Shown here piece by piece: positions 9,683-21,643 of a stretch of 64,000 nucleotides of DNA. Below the pieces are notes generated by a model. It ran no database searches. It was not told where the DNA came from and saw only the letters and a program-made list of their open reading frames with translations. Both the position numbers and the translations under genes were made by a program. Positions within the stretch are counted from its first letter, which is position 1. Each line of letters starts with the position of its first letter. The stretch lies in contig NZ_MTSB01000016.1 in assembly GCF_002093745.1 (NCBI RefSeq), positions 62,001 to 126,000 of the forward strand, given 5' to 3'. The stretch is from Pseudomonas graminis (GTDB lineage: Bacteria; Pseudomonadota; Gammaproteobacteria; Pseudomonadales; Pseudomonadaceae).

Positions 9683-10710
9683 TGCGGGCATTGCCAATCC
9701 GTCAAACATTCAAGCTGCTGGCGTTGAGTGGCCTCGCGCTGCTGGTCGCCAGTTGCTCTTCGCCGTCGCGCACGACCGGTTCGCAGTCGCCCAAAGGCGG
9801 TGCCGTTGTGCGCTCGATGCCGGGGCTGGACATCAACCGGGCCCACAAGGACGGCGCGCCGTGGTGGGACGTGGATGTTTCGCGTATCCCCGATGCGACG
9901 CCGACCCTGCACACGGGTGCCTACAAGGCCAACCCGTATACCGTGCTGGGCAAGACCTATTTCCCGATGAGCGACTCCAAGCGTTATGTCGCGACGGGCA
10001 CCGCTTCCTGGTACGGCACCAAGTTTCATGGCCAGAACACTGCCAACGGTGAGGTGTACGACCTGTACGGCATGAGTGCTGCGCACAAGACGCTGCCGCT
10101 GCCCAGCTACGTCAAAGTGACCAACCTGGACAACAACCGTACGGTGATCCTGCGCGTCAACGACCGTGGCCCGTTCTATTCGGATCGCATCATCGACCTG
10201 TCCTATGCCGCCGCCAAGAAACTCGGTTATGCCGAAACCGGCACTGCACGGGTCAAGGTTGAAGGTATCGACCCTCAGGAATGGTGGGCGCAACGTGGCC
10301 GGCCGGCACCGCTGCTGCTCAATCAGCCGCAGGTCGTGGCCCAGGCAACGCCGCCGGCACTGTCCACCTCGACCGGAATTGTCGAGCAGTACACGCCGCC
10401 GCCCCAGCAGCACGCTGCGCCGGTCGTGCCGTTGCAGGTTGACGCAAAAAAAAACGCTTCAGGACAAGCCGCTGGGCTGTTTCTCCAGGTGGGAGCCTTC
10501 GCCAACCCGGACGCTGCGGAACTCCTGAGGTCGAAACTGAGCGGGATGGTTCGAGCGCCGGTCTTCGTCAGCTCGATAGCTCGCAATCAGCAAACGCTCT
10601 ATCGGGTCCGGATGGGACCGATCGACACGCCGGGTGAAGCCCAGCAACTGCAAAACAGCGTCAGGTCGGCCAATCTGGGTCAGCCAAGCGTAGTGACATC
10701 GGATCAATAA
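9682..10710 (+). CDS. rlpA: Septal-ring lytic transglycosylase RlpA
   Basis: A 342-residue lipoprotein with a signal peptide ending in the lipobox LVASC (Cys near residue 25). A double-psi beta-barrel domain (about residues 105-195: TASWYGTKFHGQNTANGE, LRVNDRGPFYSDRIIDLS) cleaves glycan strands lacking stem peptides. A Pro/Ala/Gln-rich linker follows, then a C-terminal SPOR domain (about 262-340) that targets denuded septal peptidoglycan. RlpA promotes daughter-cell separation in P. aeruginosa. It is coupled to mltB by a one-base overlap, so two complementary transglycosylases are co-expressed. Confidence 0.96.
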   Translation: MRALPIRQTFKLLALSGLALLVASCSSPSRTTGSQSPKGGAVVRSMPGLDINRAHKDGAPWWDVDVSRIPDATPTLHTGAYKANPYTVLGKTYFPMSDSKRYVATGTASWYGTKFHGQNTANGEVYDLYGMSAAHKTLPLPSYVKVTNLDNNRTVILRVNDRGPFYSDRIIDLSYAAAKKLGYAETGTARVKVEGIDPQEWWAQRGRPAPLLLNQPQVVAQATPPALSTSTGIVEQYTPPPQQHAAPVVPLQVDAKKNASGQAAGLFLQVGAFANPDAAELLRSKLSGMVRAPVFVSSIARNQQTLYRVRMGPIDTPGEAQQLQNSVRSANLGQPSVVTSDQ

Positions 10711-10951
10711 GTTTTTTGACAGTCGTTCTCCGGCAGCATGGGAGGACGAGTTGCAGTCGCAGGCGGCGCAGATTTGCCTCAGGGCAAGCGTCGCAGGTAA
10801 CTGCCCACAAGGTCGTGTGTCGAACAGGCGACTTTGTCAGCCGGGGTTACAGCCTGGCGCCACGAGCCGTACCGAAGCGTTTTTCGCTTCGCCGGTCTGT
10901 TCAGTTTTGCCCGCAAGGGCATGTTTGCCCATTAGGATTCTCGAGAGACGG

Positions 10952-12112
10952 ATGAACATCACCACCTTTGCAAAACGCTTGTGCCTGCTTGTTCCATTGA
11001 TAATCACCCCGGCTGCCTGGGCTGCAGAGCAGATGACGCCTGCCGCACCGCAACTGGCGGCCAAGTCCTACGTGCTGATGGACGCCACCAGCGGCAACGT
11101 TCTGGTCGAGAACAACGGTGACCAGCGCCTCGCGCCTGCCAGCCTGACCAAGCTGATGACCGCTTACATCGCGACCCTGGAAATTCGTCGCGGCCAGATC
11201 GGCGAAAACGATCCGGTGACCATCAGTGAAAACGCCTGGCGCACAGGCGGTTCGCGGATGTTTATCAAGGTGGGCAGCCAGGTGACGGTCAGCGATCTGC
11301 TGCACGGCATCATCATCCAGTCGGGTAACGACGCCAGCGTCGCGATCTCCGAGCACATTGCCGGCAGCGAAGATGCATTTGCCGACATGATGAACAAGAC
11401 GGCTGCCGATCTGGGCATGACCAACAGCCACTTCATGAACCCGACCGGTCTGCCGAACCCGGATCACTACTCGTCGGCTCATGACATGGCGATTCTGGCC
11501 CGTGCGATCATTCACGAAGACCCGGCTCACTATGCGATCTACTCGCAGAAGGAGTTCTTCTGGAACGGCATCAAACAGCCTAACCGCAACCTGCTGCTGT
11601 GGCGCGACAAGACTGTTGACGGCCTGAAGACCGGTCACACCGACGAAGCCGGCTATTGCATGGTGTCTTCGGCAGTGCGTGACGGCATGCGTCTGATCGC
11701 CGTGGTGTTTGGCACCAACAGCGAACAGGCCCGTGCGGCTGAAACCCAGAAGTTGCTGACGTACGGTTTCCGTTTCTACGAGACCCAGAACTTCTATCAG
11801 AAAGGCACCGAACTGGCTCAAGCGACGGTCTGGAAAGGCACCGAGCGTCAGGTCAAGGCCGGTCTGGCTGAAGATCTGAGCATGACCATGCCTAAAGGCG
11901 ACATGAAAAAGCTGTCCGCCAGCATGACCATGAACCCGCAGCTGGTTGCGCCTATCGCCAAGGGCGACGTGATCGGCAAGGTTGAAGTCAAGAAAGACGA
12001 TCAGGTGGTTCGTACCTCCAATCTGGTCGCGCTCGAAGCCGTCGAGGAAGGTGGCATTTTCCGCCGCGTGTGGGATAGCATTCGCCTGTTCTTCTACGGC
12101 TTGTTCAACTGA
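10952..12112 (+). CDS. dacA: D-alanyl-D-alanine carboxypeptidase (PBP5/6 type)
   Basis: DacA trims the terminal D-Ala from peptidoglycan pentapeptides in the periplasm. The 386-residue product has a signal peptide (cleavage probably after AWA, about residue 25), the SxxK active site SLTK with Ser64, the SGN triad at 124-126, KTG at 226-228, a PBP5_C beta domain, and a C-terminal amphipathic helix (FRRVWDSIRLFFYGLF) that anchors it to the membrane. The frame extends upstream to 10751, but the ATG at 10952 starts the signal peptide and has GAGAGACGG just before it. A 241-bp gap separates it from rlpA and probably holds its own promoter. Confidence 0.96.
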   Translation: MNITTFAKRLCLLVPLIITPAAWAAEQMTPAAPQLAAKSYVLMDATSGNVLVENNGDQRLAPASLTKLMTAYIATLEIRRGQIGENDPVTISENAWRTGGSRMFIKVGSQVTVSDLLHGIIIQSGNDASVAISEHIAGSEDAFADMMNKTAADLGMTNSHFMNPTGLPNPDHYSSAHDMAILARAIIHEDPAHYAIYSQKEFFWNGIKQPNRNLLLWRDKTVDGLKTGHTDEAGYCMVSSAVRDGMRLIAVVFGTNSEQARAAETQKLLTYGFRFYETQNFYQKGTELAQATVWKGTERQVKAGLAEDLSMTMPKGDMKKLSASMTMNPQLVAPIAKGDVIGKVEVKKDDQVVRTSNLVALEAVEEGGIFRRVWDSIRLFFYGLFN

Positions 12113-12140
12113 CCTTCCAGTAACTACTGCCGACCTTCTC

Positions 12141-12169
12141 GCAGCCTGCTCATGATCTGAGCGGGCTGC
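12141..12169 (+). terminator. Stem-loop after dacA
   Basis: A 12-bp inverted repeat (gcagcctgctca / tgagcgggctgc, one G-T pair) with a 5-base loop follows dacA by 28 bp. It lacks a T-run, so it may be a weak or processing hairpin; ybeD starts 36 bp downstream. Confidence 0.45.
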
Positions 12170-12205
12170 GTGTCCGTCGTCACGGCTTGTGAGACCTTTA
12201 CTGCC

Positions 12206-12481
12206 ATGACCGATACCGACATCAAGTCGCACAAAATCGAATTTCCCTGCAATGACTACCCGATCAAAGTGATCGGCGACACCAGTGTGGGCTTCAAGGC
12301 TGCCGTGATGGAAGTCCTGAACAAGTACGCCGAGGTCGACCACGCGACGCTCGCCGAGCGTCAGAGCACCAACGGCAAATACACCACCGTCCAGTTGCAC
12401 ATCGTCGCGACCAGCGAAGATCAACTGCGCGATATCAATAGTGCCCTTCGCGCGACGGGTTTCGTGCATATGGTGCTCTGA
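12206..12481 (+). CDS. ybeD: YbeD/DUF493 family protein
   Basis: A 91-residue protein of the DUF493 (YbeD) family, recognised by [13 protein letters not shown] near the start and by its invariable position just before lipB. Members have an ACT-like ferredoxin fold and a proposed role in regulating lipoate metabolism; biochemical function is not established. The open frame reaches back to 12170, but the ATG at 12206 gives the family's normal N-terminus. The stop overlaps the lipB ATG by one base, so translation is probably coupled. Confidence 0.92.
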   Translation: MTDTDIKSHKIEFPCNDYPIKVIGDTSVGFKAAVMEVLNKYAEVDHATLAERQSTNGKYTTVQLHIVATSEDQLRDINSALRATGFVHMVL

Positions 12482-13137
12482 TGAGCGGTGCCTTGGGATT
12501 TCGTGATCTGGGTCTGATCGATTACGAAACCGTCTGGCACGCCATGCAGCGCTTCACCGACGGTCGTGGCCGGGACGCTGCTGACGAAGTCTGGCTGGTT
12601 CAGCACCCGCCGGTCTTCACTCAGGGGCAGTCCGGTAAGCCCGAGCATTTGCTGCTGCCGGGCAATATTCCTGTCGTACAGGTCGATCGTGGCGGCCAAG
12701 TGACTTATCATGGTCCGGGCCAACTGGTCGCGTACCTGATGCTCGACGTCAGACGCCTTGGCTTCGGCGTGCGCGATCTGGTCACCCGAATCGAAACCAC
12801 GCTGATTGCCCTGCTGGACGATTACGGCGTGGCGGCGGCGGCCAAGGCCGACGCCCCGGGCGTCTACGTCGACGGTGCGAAGATCGCGTCGCTGGGGCTG
12901 CGCATTCGCAACGGCTGTTCGTTTCATGGTCTGGCGTTGAACGTCGACATGGACCTCGAGCCGTTCCGCCGCATCAACCCTTGCGGCTACGCCGGGCTGG
13001 CCATGACCCAACTGAGCGATCAGGCAGGGCAGATAGAATTTTCCGAGGTAAGTGTCCGACTGCGTGCGCAGCTCGTCAAACACCTCGACTACGCTGAGCA
13101 GGCGACCCTTACGGGCGGAATAAACCATTATGACTGA
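12481..13137 (+). CDS. lipB: Octanoyl-[acyl-carrier-protein]:protein N-octanoyltransferase
   Basis: LipB moves octanoyl groups from acyl carrier protein to lipoyl domains of 2-oxoacid dehydrogenases and GcvH. The 218-residue product shows the [18 protein letters not shown] motif, the catalytic lysine at residue 134 ([11 protein letters not shown]) and the acyl-accepting cysteine at residue 168 (NPCGYAGL). Length is normal. It overlaps ybeD by one base and lipA by 8 bp, so ybeD-lipB-lipA are one unit. Confidence 0.97.
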   Translation: MSGALGFRDLGLIDYETVWHAMQRFTDGRGRDAADEVWLVQHPPVFTQGQSGKPEHLLLPGNIPVVQVDRGGQVTYHGPGQLVAYLMLDVRRLGFGVRDLVTRIETTLIALLDDYGVAAAAKADAPGVYVDGAKIASLGLRIRNGCSFHGLALNVDMDLEPFRRINPCGYAGLAMTQLSDQAGQIEFSEVSVRLRAQLVKHLDYAEQATLTGGINHYD

Positions 13138-14137
13138 CACCGTGCAAACCCTGATCCCGACGCTTGACGTTTCCGAGCGTGTGGCCCGTCCGAAAGTCGA
13201 AGCCGGCGTCAAGCTGCGCGGAGCGGAAAAGGTTGCGCGCATCCCGGTCAAGATCATTCCAACCGTTGATCTGCCGAAGAAGCCTGACTGGATCCGCGTG
13301 CGCATCCCGGTTTCCCCGGAAGTCGACCGTATCAAGCAACTGCTTCGCAAGCACAAGCTCCACAGCGTCTGCGAAGAAGCATCCTGCCCGAACCTGGGCG
13401 AATGCTTCTCCGGTGGCACCGCGACCTTCATGATCATGGGCGACATCTGCACCCGTCGCTGCCCGTTCTGTGACGTGGGCCACGGCCGTCCGAAGGCGCT
13501 CGACGCCGATGAGCCGAAGAGCCTTGCAATTGCGATTGCCGACCTGCGTCTCAAGTACGTGGTGATCACGTCGGTAGACCGTGATGACCTGCGTGATGGC
13601 GGTGCCCAGCACTTTGCCGACTGCATCCGCGAGATCCGCCTGCTGTCGCCGGGCGTCCAGCTTGAAACGCTGGTGCCGGATTACCGTGGCCGGATGGACG
13701 TCGCGCTGGAAATCACCGCTGCCGAGCCGCCGGATGTGTTCAACCACAACCTGGAAACCGTACCGCGTCTGTACAAGGCTGCGCGTCCGGGTTCGGACTA
13801 CCAGTGGTCGCTGACCCTCCTGCAACGCTTCAAGCAGATGGTCCCGCACGTGCCGACCAAGTCCGGGCTGATGCTGGGGCTGGGCGAGACCGACGAAGAA
13901 GTCATCGAAGTCATGAAGCGCATGCGTGAGCACGACATCGACATGCTGACGCTGGGCCAGTACCTGCAGCCGTCGCGCAATCACCTGCCGGTTCAGCGCT
14001 TCGTTCACCCGGACACCTTCGCCTGGTTCGCCGAGGAAGGTTACAAGATGGGCTTCAAGAACGTCGCGTCAGGCCCTCTGGTGCGCTCGTCGTACCACGC
14101 TGACGAACAGGCCAAGATCGCCAAGTCGATGCTCTGA
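13130..14137 (+). CDS. lipA: Lipoyl synthase (radical SAM)
   Basis: LipA inserts two sulfurs into protein-bound octanoyl chains. The 335-residue product contains both iron-sulfur cluster motifs: C81-x4-C86-x5-C92 for the auxiliary sulfur-donating cluster, and C107-x3-C111-x2-C114 for the radical-SAM cluster. The conserved RSSYHADEQ lies near the C-terminus. It is the last gene of the plus-strand block and is followed by a strong terminator. Confidence 0.98.
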   Translation: MTDTVQTLIPTLDVSERVARPKVEAGVKLRGAEKVARIPVKIIPTVDLPKKPDWIRVRIPVSPEVDRIKQLLRKHKLHSVCEEASCPNLGECFSGGTATFMIMGDICTRRCPFCDVGHGRPKALDADEPKSLAIAIADLRLKYVVITSVDRDDLRDGGAQHFADCIREIRLLSPGVQLETLVPDYRGRMDVALEITAAEPPDVFNHNLETVPRLYKAARPGSDYQWSLTLLQRFKQMVPHVPTKSGLMLGLGETDEEVIEVMKRMREHDIDMLTLGQYLQPSRNHLPVQRFVHPDTFAWFAEEGYKMGFKNVASGPLVRSSYHADEQAKIAKSML

Positions 14138-14157
14138 CAGCAAGCCGCAAAACAAGA

Positions 14158-14189
14158 AGGGCCAGGTAGCGATACCTGGCCCTTTTTTG
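14158..14189 (+). terminator. Rho-independent terminator of lipA
   Basis: A perfect 12-bp stem (arms built on gggccaggta / tacctggccc, extended by AA/TT) with a 4-base GCGA loop is followed by six T's. It lies 20 bp after lipA and closes the operon. Confidence 0.93.
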
Positions 14190-14210
14190 TTTGCGGTTGA
14201 TTATCGTGCC

Positions 14211-14996
14211 GACGCTCCGCGTCACACGCTTCACCGCATCTTTGGTCGAGAGTGGACGCAGAGCGTCCGGAAATGCATTCCCACGCTGGAGCGTGAGGAA
14301 CGATAGGCGTCCGTAAGAACGCTATCGTACCAATGCTGCGCGTTGGCACGCCGTTCGCGACGCATCTTTGGTTGAGATTGGACGCAGAGCGTCCGGAAAT
14401 GCATTCCCACGCTGGAGCGTGAGGAACGATAGACGTCCGTAACATCGCTATCGTGCCAATGCTCTGCGTTGGCATGCCGTTCGCGACGCATCTTTGGTCG
14501 AGAGTGGACGCAGAGCGTCCGGAAATGCATTCCCACGCTGGAGCGTGAGGAACGATAGGCGTCCGTAAGAACGCTATCGTACCAATGCTGCGCGTTGGCA
14601 CGCCGTTCGCGACGCATCTTTGGTTGAGATTGGACGCAGAGCGTCCGGAAATGCATTCCCACGCTGGAGCGTGAGGAACGATAGACGTCCGTAACATCGC
14701 TATCGTGCCAATGCTCTGCGTTGGCATGCCGTTCGCGACGCATCTTTGGTCGAGAGTGGACGCAGAGCGTCCGGAAATGCATTCCCACGCTGGAGCGTGA
14801 GGAACGATAGGCGTCCGTAAGATCGCTATCGTGCCAATGCTTTGCGTTGGCATGCCGTTCGCGACGCATCTTTGGTCGAGAGTGGACGCAGAGCGTCCGG
14901 AAATGCATTCCCACGCTGGAGCGTGAGGAAAGATAGACGCCCGTAAGAGCGCTATCGTGCCAATGCTCTGCGTTGGCATGCCGTTCTGGACGCTCT
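14211..14996. repeat. Tandem array of six 126-bp palindromic repeat units
   Basis: The motif catctttggt recurs at 14237, 14363, 14489, 14615, 14741 and 14867, exactly 126 bp apart, with partial units at both ends. Every unit holds short palindromes: ggacgc-aga-gcgtcc, cacgct-gg-agcgtg and cgatag...ctatcg. Units 1 and 3 share one set of variants (tcgagagtgg, taccaatgctgcg) and units 2 and 4 another (ttgagattgg, gtgccaatgctctg), so the array grew partly by 252-bp dimer duplication. Because 126 is divisible by three, frames stay open through it, but these are not believed to be genes. The core resembles dispersed palindromic repeats of P. syringae. Confidence 0.95.
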
Positions 14997-15008
14997 GCGT
15001 CCTCCCGA

Positions 15009-16346
15009 TTACTGCCCGGCTGGCTTGCGCAGGTTCTCCAGCAACTCATGCGTCGGGTAACCATCGGCTGGCCAACCGAACGACTGCTGCGCACTACGGA
15101 TTGCCTTGCGCGTATTGGCCCCGATAATGCCGTCGGGCGCGCCTGCGTCGTATTGACGGGCCGAGAGCAGGGTTTGCAGCTCGATACGCTCAGAGCGGCT
15201 CAGCGGCAGGTCTCCACGCGGCCAGCTGCCTACGACGTACCCGGCACCCTTGAAACGGTCGGACAGCAAACTGATCGCCAGCGCGTAGGACGTAGAGTTG
15301 TTGTACTTGAGGATGGCGCGGAAGTTATCCAGCACCAGGAACGCAGGCCCACGATAGCCCGCAGGCAACAGCAATGCCGCCTGCTGCTGGCTGGCGGCAA
15401 CCGGAATCGCCGAGCCGTCGGGTTGCTTCAGGCCCAGCTGCTGCCATTCGGCAAGGCTCTTGCGGGTTGTCGAGTCGGCGAGCGAGTAATCGAACCCCGT
15501 GCCCAGCACCACTTCAAAGCCCCACGGCTGACCCCGCTGCCAGCCGGAGCTTTGCAGGTAATGCGCGGTGGAGGCGAGGGCGTCTGCCGGGGTATTCCAG
15601 ATATCGCGGCGGCCATCGCCGTCAAAGTCCACGGCGTGAGTGTTGTAAGTGGTCGGGATGAACTGGGTCTGACCCATCGCACCGGCCCACGAACCGAGCA
15701 TCTTGTCCGGAGTGATGTCGCCGTGCTGGATGATTTCCAGCGCGGCCAGCAACTGGCTCTGCGCGAAACCCGGGCGACGGCCTTCATAGGCCAGCGTCGC
15801 CAGCGAGCGAATGACCGATTGCGAACCCTGGAACGACCCGAAATTACTCTCCATCCCCCACACCGCGACCAGTGCCTGACGGTCCACGCCGTACTGCTGC
15901 TCGATCTTTTGCAGGTCGTCAGCGTACTGCGAAAGCATTGCCTGACCCTTGCGCACGCGAACAGCAGAAATTGCGCCGTCGAGGTATTCCCAGACCGGGC
16001 GGCTGAACTCGGGCTGGCTGCGGTCGGCCTTCACGACGCTCATGTCGGGTGTGACACCGGCAAATGCCAGGTCGAACACGTCCGCACGGATACCTGCCTT
16101 CAACGCTTGGGCGCGAAAACCGGCCTGCCATTCGCTGAAGCTGACGGCGGGTTGAATCGTGAGGGTGTCATCGACGACCAGCGCGGGCGTGGGGGCCACC
16201 GCGGGAGGGTTTGTCTGCACTTTGCTGGACTGGAGCGGCGTGGCATCGGCTGCAGTGGGTTTTTCTGCGCAGGCTACCAGGGCAATAAGGCTGGAGGCAG
16301 CGATGAGTTGGCGCAGCTGCGGGCGATGGGTAAAACGAGAAGGCAT
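15009..16346 (-). CDS. Lytic murein transglycosylase, MltB family with peptidoglycan-binding domain
   Basis: A 445-residue lipoprotein with signal peptide and lipobox ALVAC (Cys near residue 26). A linker rich in Pro, Thr and Ala is followed by an SLT_2/MltB domain ([13 protein letters not shown] with the catalytic Glu, and [20 protein letters not shown]) and a C-terminal peptidoglycan-binding_1 domain (about residues 380-440: [20 protein letters not shown]). It cleaves glycan strands at the outer membrane. It is a second, clearly distinct paralogue of the mltB at 8675. A TTG four codons upstream (16358) is an alternative start. It is convergent with the lipA operon across the repeat array. 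Confidence 0.92.
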   Translation of the reverse strand: MPSRFTHRPQLRQLIAASSLIALVACAEKPTAADATPLQSSKVQTNPPAVAPTPALVVDDTLTIQPAVSFSEWQAGFRAQALKAGIRADVFDLAFAGVTPDMSVVKADRSQPEFSRPVWEYLDGAISAVRVRKGQAMLSQYADDLQKIEQQYGVDRQALVAVWGMESNFGSFQGSQSVIRSLATLAYEGRRPGFAQSQLLAALEIIQHGDITPDKMLGSWAGAMGQTQFIPTTYNTHAVDFDGDGRRDIWNTPADALASTAHYLQSSGWQRGQPWGFEVVLGTGFDYSLADSTTRKSLAEWQQLGLKQPDGSAIPVAASQQQAALLLPAGYRGPAFLVLDNFRAILKYNNSTSYALAISLLSDRFKGAGYVVGSWPRGDLPLSRSERIELQTLLSARQYDAGAPDGIIGANTRKAIRSAQQSFGWPADGYPTHELLENLRKPAGQ

Positions 16347-16429
16347 GCTTGAGTCCAAGGGTATTACCGTTAGGTGCAGACCATAACACGGCTAAGCGGT
16401 TGAAAGCGCCTCGGAGATGTTGCTCGATA

Positions 16430-16585
16430 TCAGGCAGCCATAAAGCAGGAAGCCTCCCAGCTTTTAGACTGGAAGGCTTCGCGGCGGTAGCTGCCTTTGC
16501 CCTTGGACGGTTGTTCCTGACGACTGCGGAACAAGGGTTGGGCAATGATGGATTTGGCCTTGTTCGGCCGTTTTGGCTTGCTCAT
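16430..16585 (-). CDS. arfA: Alternative ribosome-rescue factor A, with intragenic hairpin
   Basis: A 51-residue basic protein (MSKPKRPNKAKSIIAQPLFR, then RQEQPSKGKGSYRREAFQ and WEASCFMAA). The pattern PLFRxRxExxxKGKGSYxR is characteristic of ArfA, which recruits release factor 2 to ribosomes stalled on non-stop mRNAs when trans-translation fails. The ATG at 16585 has GGAGTACCC upstream; the frame's earlier start lacks family similarity. A 12-bp hairpin lies inside the coding sequence near its 3' end, as in E. coli arfA, where truncation within the hairpin makes the arfA mRNA itself non-stop and therefore controlled by tmRNA. That regulation is inferred here. Confidence 0.85.
   Translation of the reverse strand: MSKPKRPNKAKSIIAQPLFRSRQEQPSKGKGSYRREAFQSKSWEASCFMAA
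16449..16480 (-). promoter_or_regulatory. Intragenic hairpin in arfA (probable premature terminator or RNase III site)
   Basis: On the coding strand, gaagccttccag and ctgggaggcttc form a 12-bp stem (one G-T pair) with an 8-base loop, 17 bp before the arfA stop. In E. coli, transcript truncation at such a hairpin produces non-stop arfA mRNA tagged by tmRNA. Confidence 0.75.
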
Positions 16586-16734
16586 GGCGGGTACTCCTGA
16601 GGGGGGTTGTAAAGCGAGGCAAATCATCGGGCAGATTGGCGGTTATGTCTAATAGTGGTGTGCTATGGCGTTAAGCGCGCAGTTGGCTGGATGAATGAAT
16701 ACCTGTGGGGGCGTAACGCTGAGCGCAGGATCGA

Positions 16735-16947
16735 TCAAAAATCGAGTTGGTGAAACAGCGCCATCATGATGAGGGCCAGGACGGCTGCTCCGATTCCCGT
16801 CGTCCAGTTTGCATCCGGGGTTTCTTTGAACCAGGAGCCTTTCAACGGGTATTTGCCCAGCGTCAGAAGTTTTACGACTGGCCATCCGACCGGGTAAAAA
16901 ATGGCACGACACACGACCTCAAGCAGACCATCCACTACTGCGCACAT
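16735..16947 (-). CDS. Small putative inner-membrane protein, unknown function
   Basis: A 70-residue protein, MCAVVDGLLEVVCRAIFYPV at the start, with two hydrophobic segments (about 8-30 and 50-68) separated by a short basic linker (GKYPLKGSWFKE). It starts at the ATG at 16947 with GGAG nine bases upstream. It lies 5 bp after the stop of holA on the same strand, so it may be expressed at the end of the leuS-lptE-holA unit. I recognise no function. The frame is open further upstream into holA, but that extension is unlikely. Confidence 0.65.
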   Translation of the reverse strand: MCAVVDGLLEVVCRAIFYPVGWPVVKLLTLGKYPLKGSWFKETPDANWTTGIGAAVLALIMMALFHQLDF

Positions 16948-16952
16948 GGGGC

Positions 16953-17990
16953 TTACTCCGCAGGCAACGCCAGCCTCTGTCCCGCCATCAGCAGCGCCAG
17001 TCGGCTCAGGCTGCTCCACGGCGAGCCTGCTGCCTGGCCCTTGATCTGCGCGTCGATGCGTTGTGCATCCATGAGTAGCTGGCTCCAGCGTTTCGCCGAG
17101 TGACGTTGCAGGGCTTTACTCATCAAGGGTTTGCGTTTGTCCCAGATCGGCGGCCGGGCCGAGCTGAACACCTTGTCGAGCGGCACACCCTGGCTGAACT
17201 GCTGGGACATGTTGGCCAGCGCCCGCAGTTCTCGGGTCAGCGCCCAGAGGATCACCGGTGTTTCGACGCCTTCGCCGCGCAGGCCCTCAAGCATGCGCAA
17301 GGCGTGGGCGGCTTCGCCGTTGAGCACGGCATCGGTCAGGCCGAAAACATCGAAGCGCGCACTGTCTGCTACGGCAGCCTGCACCGTCTCGACAGTGATC
17401 TGGCCTTCTTCGGCCATCAATTTGAGCTTTTCGATTTCCTGCGCGGCGGCGAGCAGGTTGCCTTCGACCCGTGCAGCAATCAGTTCGACCGCATCCTGGG
17501 TAGCGGCAAGCCCGGCCTGGGAAAGACGCTGGCGTATCCATTGCGGCAACTGACCGATGTCCACCGGCCAGATCTGCACGAACTGGGTCTGCGCACCGTC
17601 GATCAGTGCCTTGCCCCATTTGGTCTTCTGCGCGCTTCCGTCGAGCTTGGGCAGGCTGATCAGCAGCAGCGTGTCTTCAGCAGGCCTGGCGCAGTATTCC
17701 ATGAGCGCCGCAGCGCCTTTGTCACCGGGCTTGCCCGAAGGCAGGCGCAGCTCCAGAAGACGGCGCTCGGCGAACAACGACATGCTGGCACCCGCCTGAA
17801 GCAAGGTGCCCCAGTCGAAGCTGGCGTCGGCGCTGAAGACCTGGCGTTCATCGAAGCCTTGCTGGCGTGTGGCGGCGCGAACAGCGTCGGCAGCCTCCTG
17901 ACAGAGCAGCGGGTCGTCACCGCTGATCACGTAGACAGGCGCAAGCGCACCTTGCAGGTGTTTACCCAGTTGGGCAGGGGCGAGTTTCAT
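16953..17990 (-). CDS. holA: DNA polymerase III subunit delta
   Basis: A 345-residue HolA protein, the clamp-loader subunit that opens the beta sliding clamp. It begins MKLAPAQLGKHLQGALAPVY and carries the family pattern VISGDDPLLCQEAADAVR, RRLLELRLPSGKPGDKG and EGNLLAAAQEIEKLKLM. The arrangement is an inactive AAA+ core plus a C-terminal collar domain. It is 41 bp downstream of lptE, the usual leuS-lptE-holA order of gammaproteobacteria. Confidence 0.95.
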   Translation of the reverse strand: MKLAPAQLGKHLQGALAPVYVISGDDPLLCQEAADAVRAATRQQGFDERQVFSADASFDWGTLLQAGASMSLFAERRLLELRLPSGKPGDKGAAALMEYCARPAEDTLLLISLPKLDGSAQKTKWGKALIDGAQTQFVQIWPVDIGQLPQWIRQRLSQAGLAATQDAVELIAARVEGNLLAAAQEIEKLKLMAEEGQITVETVQAAVADSARFDVFGLTDAVLNGEAAHALRMLEGLRGEGVETPVILWALTRELRALANMSQQFSQGVPLDKVFSSARPPIWDKRKPLMSKALQRHSAKRWSQLLMDAQRIDAQIKGQAAGSPWSSLSRLALLMAGQRLALPAE

Positions 17991-18031
17991 GAGTCAGAAG
18001 ATGTCGGGGCCAGACCACTGGCCCCGGACAC

Positions 18032-18637
18032 TTACCTGGCCGGAACTTCGACAGGCGACTGCTGAGGCGTCTCGTCACGGATGCGTTGAGCCGCTTCCAG
18101 TGCGTCGGCTTCGGCCTTGGCGACCGCATCGGCCTTGGCCTGCAGTTCGTCAAGACGGGCAGGTGTCAGCTGTTGCAGACGGGCCATCAACTTCTGGATC
18201 AGGTCATTGCGCATTTCCTGACGTACTTGCGACGCTTCCTGATCGGAACCGGTCAGGTTGTTGCCATCGTGTACGTAGGAGCGGTCTGCGCTGACTTTGT
18301 TGTCCAGCAGTACGCGATCCCGATCACCATGCACTTCATAGGTCAGGGTGGTGGTCAGCTGGTACTCGGCCGAGCGGCCCGAACCGGAATAGCTGATGGT
18401 GCGCTGGGTTTCTGCTTCATTGGTCAGGATCAGCTTGTAAGGCGCGCCGGTGTATACCTTGACGCCGGAGCTGGTCAGCAGACGCGTCAACTGTGTCACG
18501 GTTTCGCCGTAGGCGTTGCGTGCGCTGACATCCAGCTCTTTGAGCGCAAGCTCCGCGGTGCCGGTGCCACGCAGGTGGAAGCCACAGGCACTCAACAGAA
18601 CAGCCAGGCCCATCACCAGCAAATTGCGTTTGATCAT
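18032..18637 (-). CDS. lptE: LPS-assembly lipoprotein LptE
   Basis: A 201-residue outer-membrane lipoprotein that plugs the LptD barrel and helps place lipopolysaccharide on the cell surface. The signal peptide ends in the lipobox LLSAC followed by GFHLRGTG, the classic LptE mature N-terminus. The C-terminal 45 residues are rich in Ala, Asp, Glu and Lys and probably form a helix or disordered tail ending QSPVEVPAR. It lies between leuS and holA, 89 bp after leuS. Confidence 0.95.
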   Translation of the reverse strand: MIKRNLLVMGLAVLLSACGFHLRGTGTAELALKELDVSARNAYGETVTQLTRLLTSSGVKVYTGAPYKLILTNEAETQRTISYSGSGRSAEYQLTTTLTYEVHGDRDRVLLDNKVSADRSYVHDGNNLTGSDQEASQVRQEMRNDLIQKLMARLQQLTPARLDELQAKADAVAKAEADALEAAQRIRDETPQQSPVEVPAR

Positions 18638-18726
18638 CTTGATGCTCCCCTTGAATCCGTTTGGGCCGCCAGTGCGTGCCCTGGAAATATAGTCGGCGCC
18701 CGGCGTTCGCAGGGCGCCCGATCCAA

Positions 18727-21643
<2,917 letters not shown>

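Noticed and set aside
14211..14996. CRISPR array
   Set aside because: The repeats are contiguous 126-bp units with no unique spacers, and no cas gene is near.
14041..15094. Two long minus-strand open frames (312 and 287 codons) across the repeat array
   Set aside because: They only translate the 126-bp palindromic units, which stay open because 126 is a multiple of three. Both frames repeat the same 42-residue block and lack start-site support.
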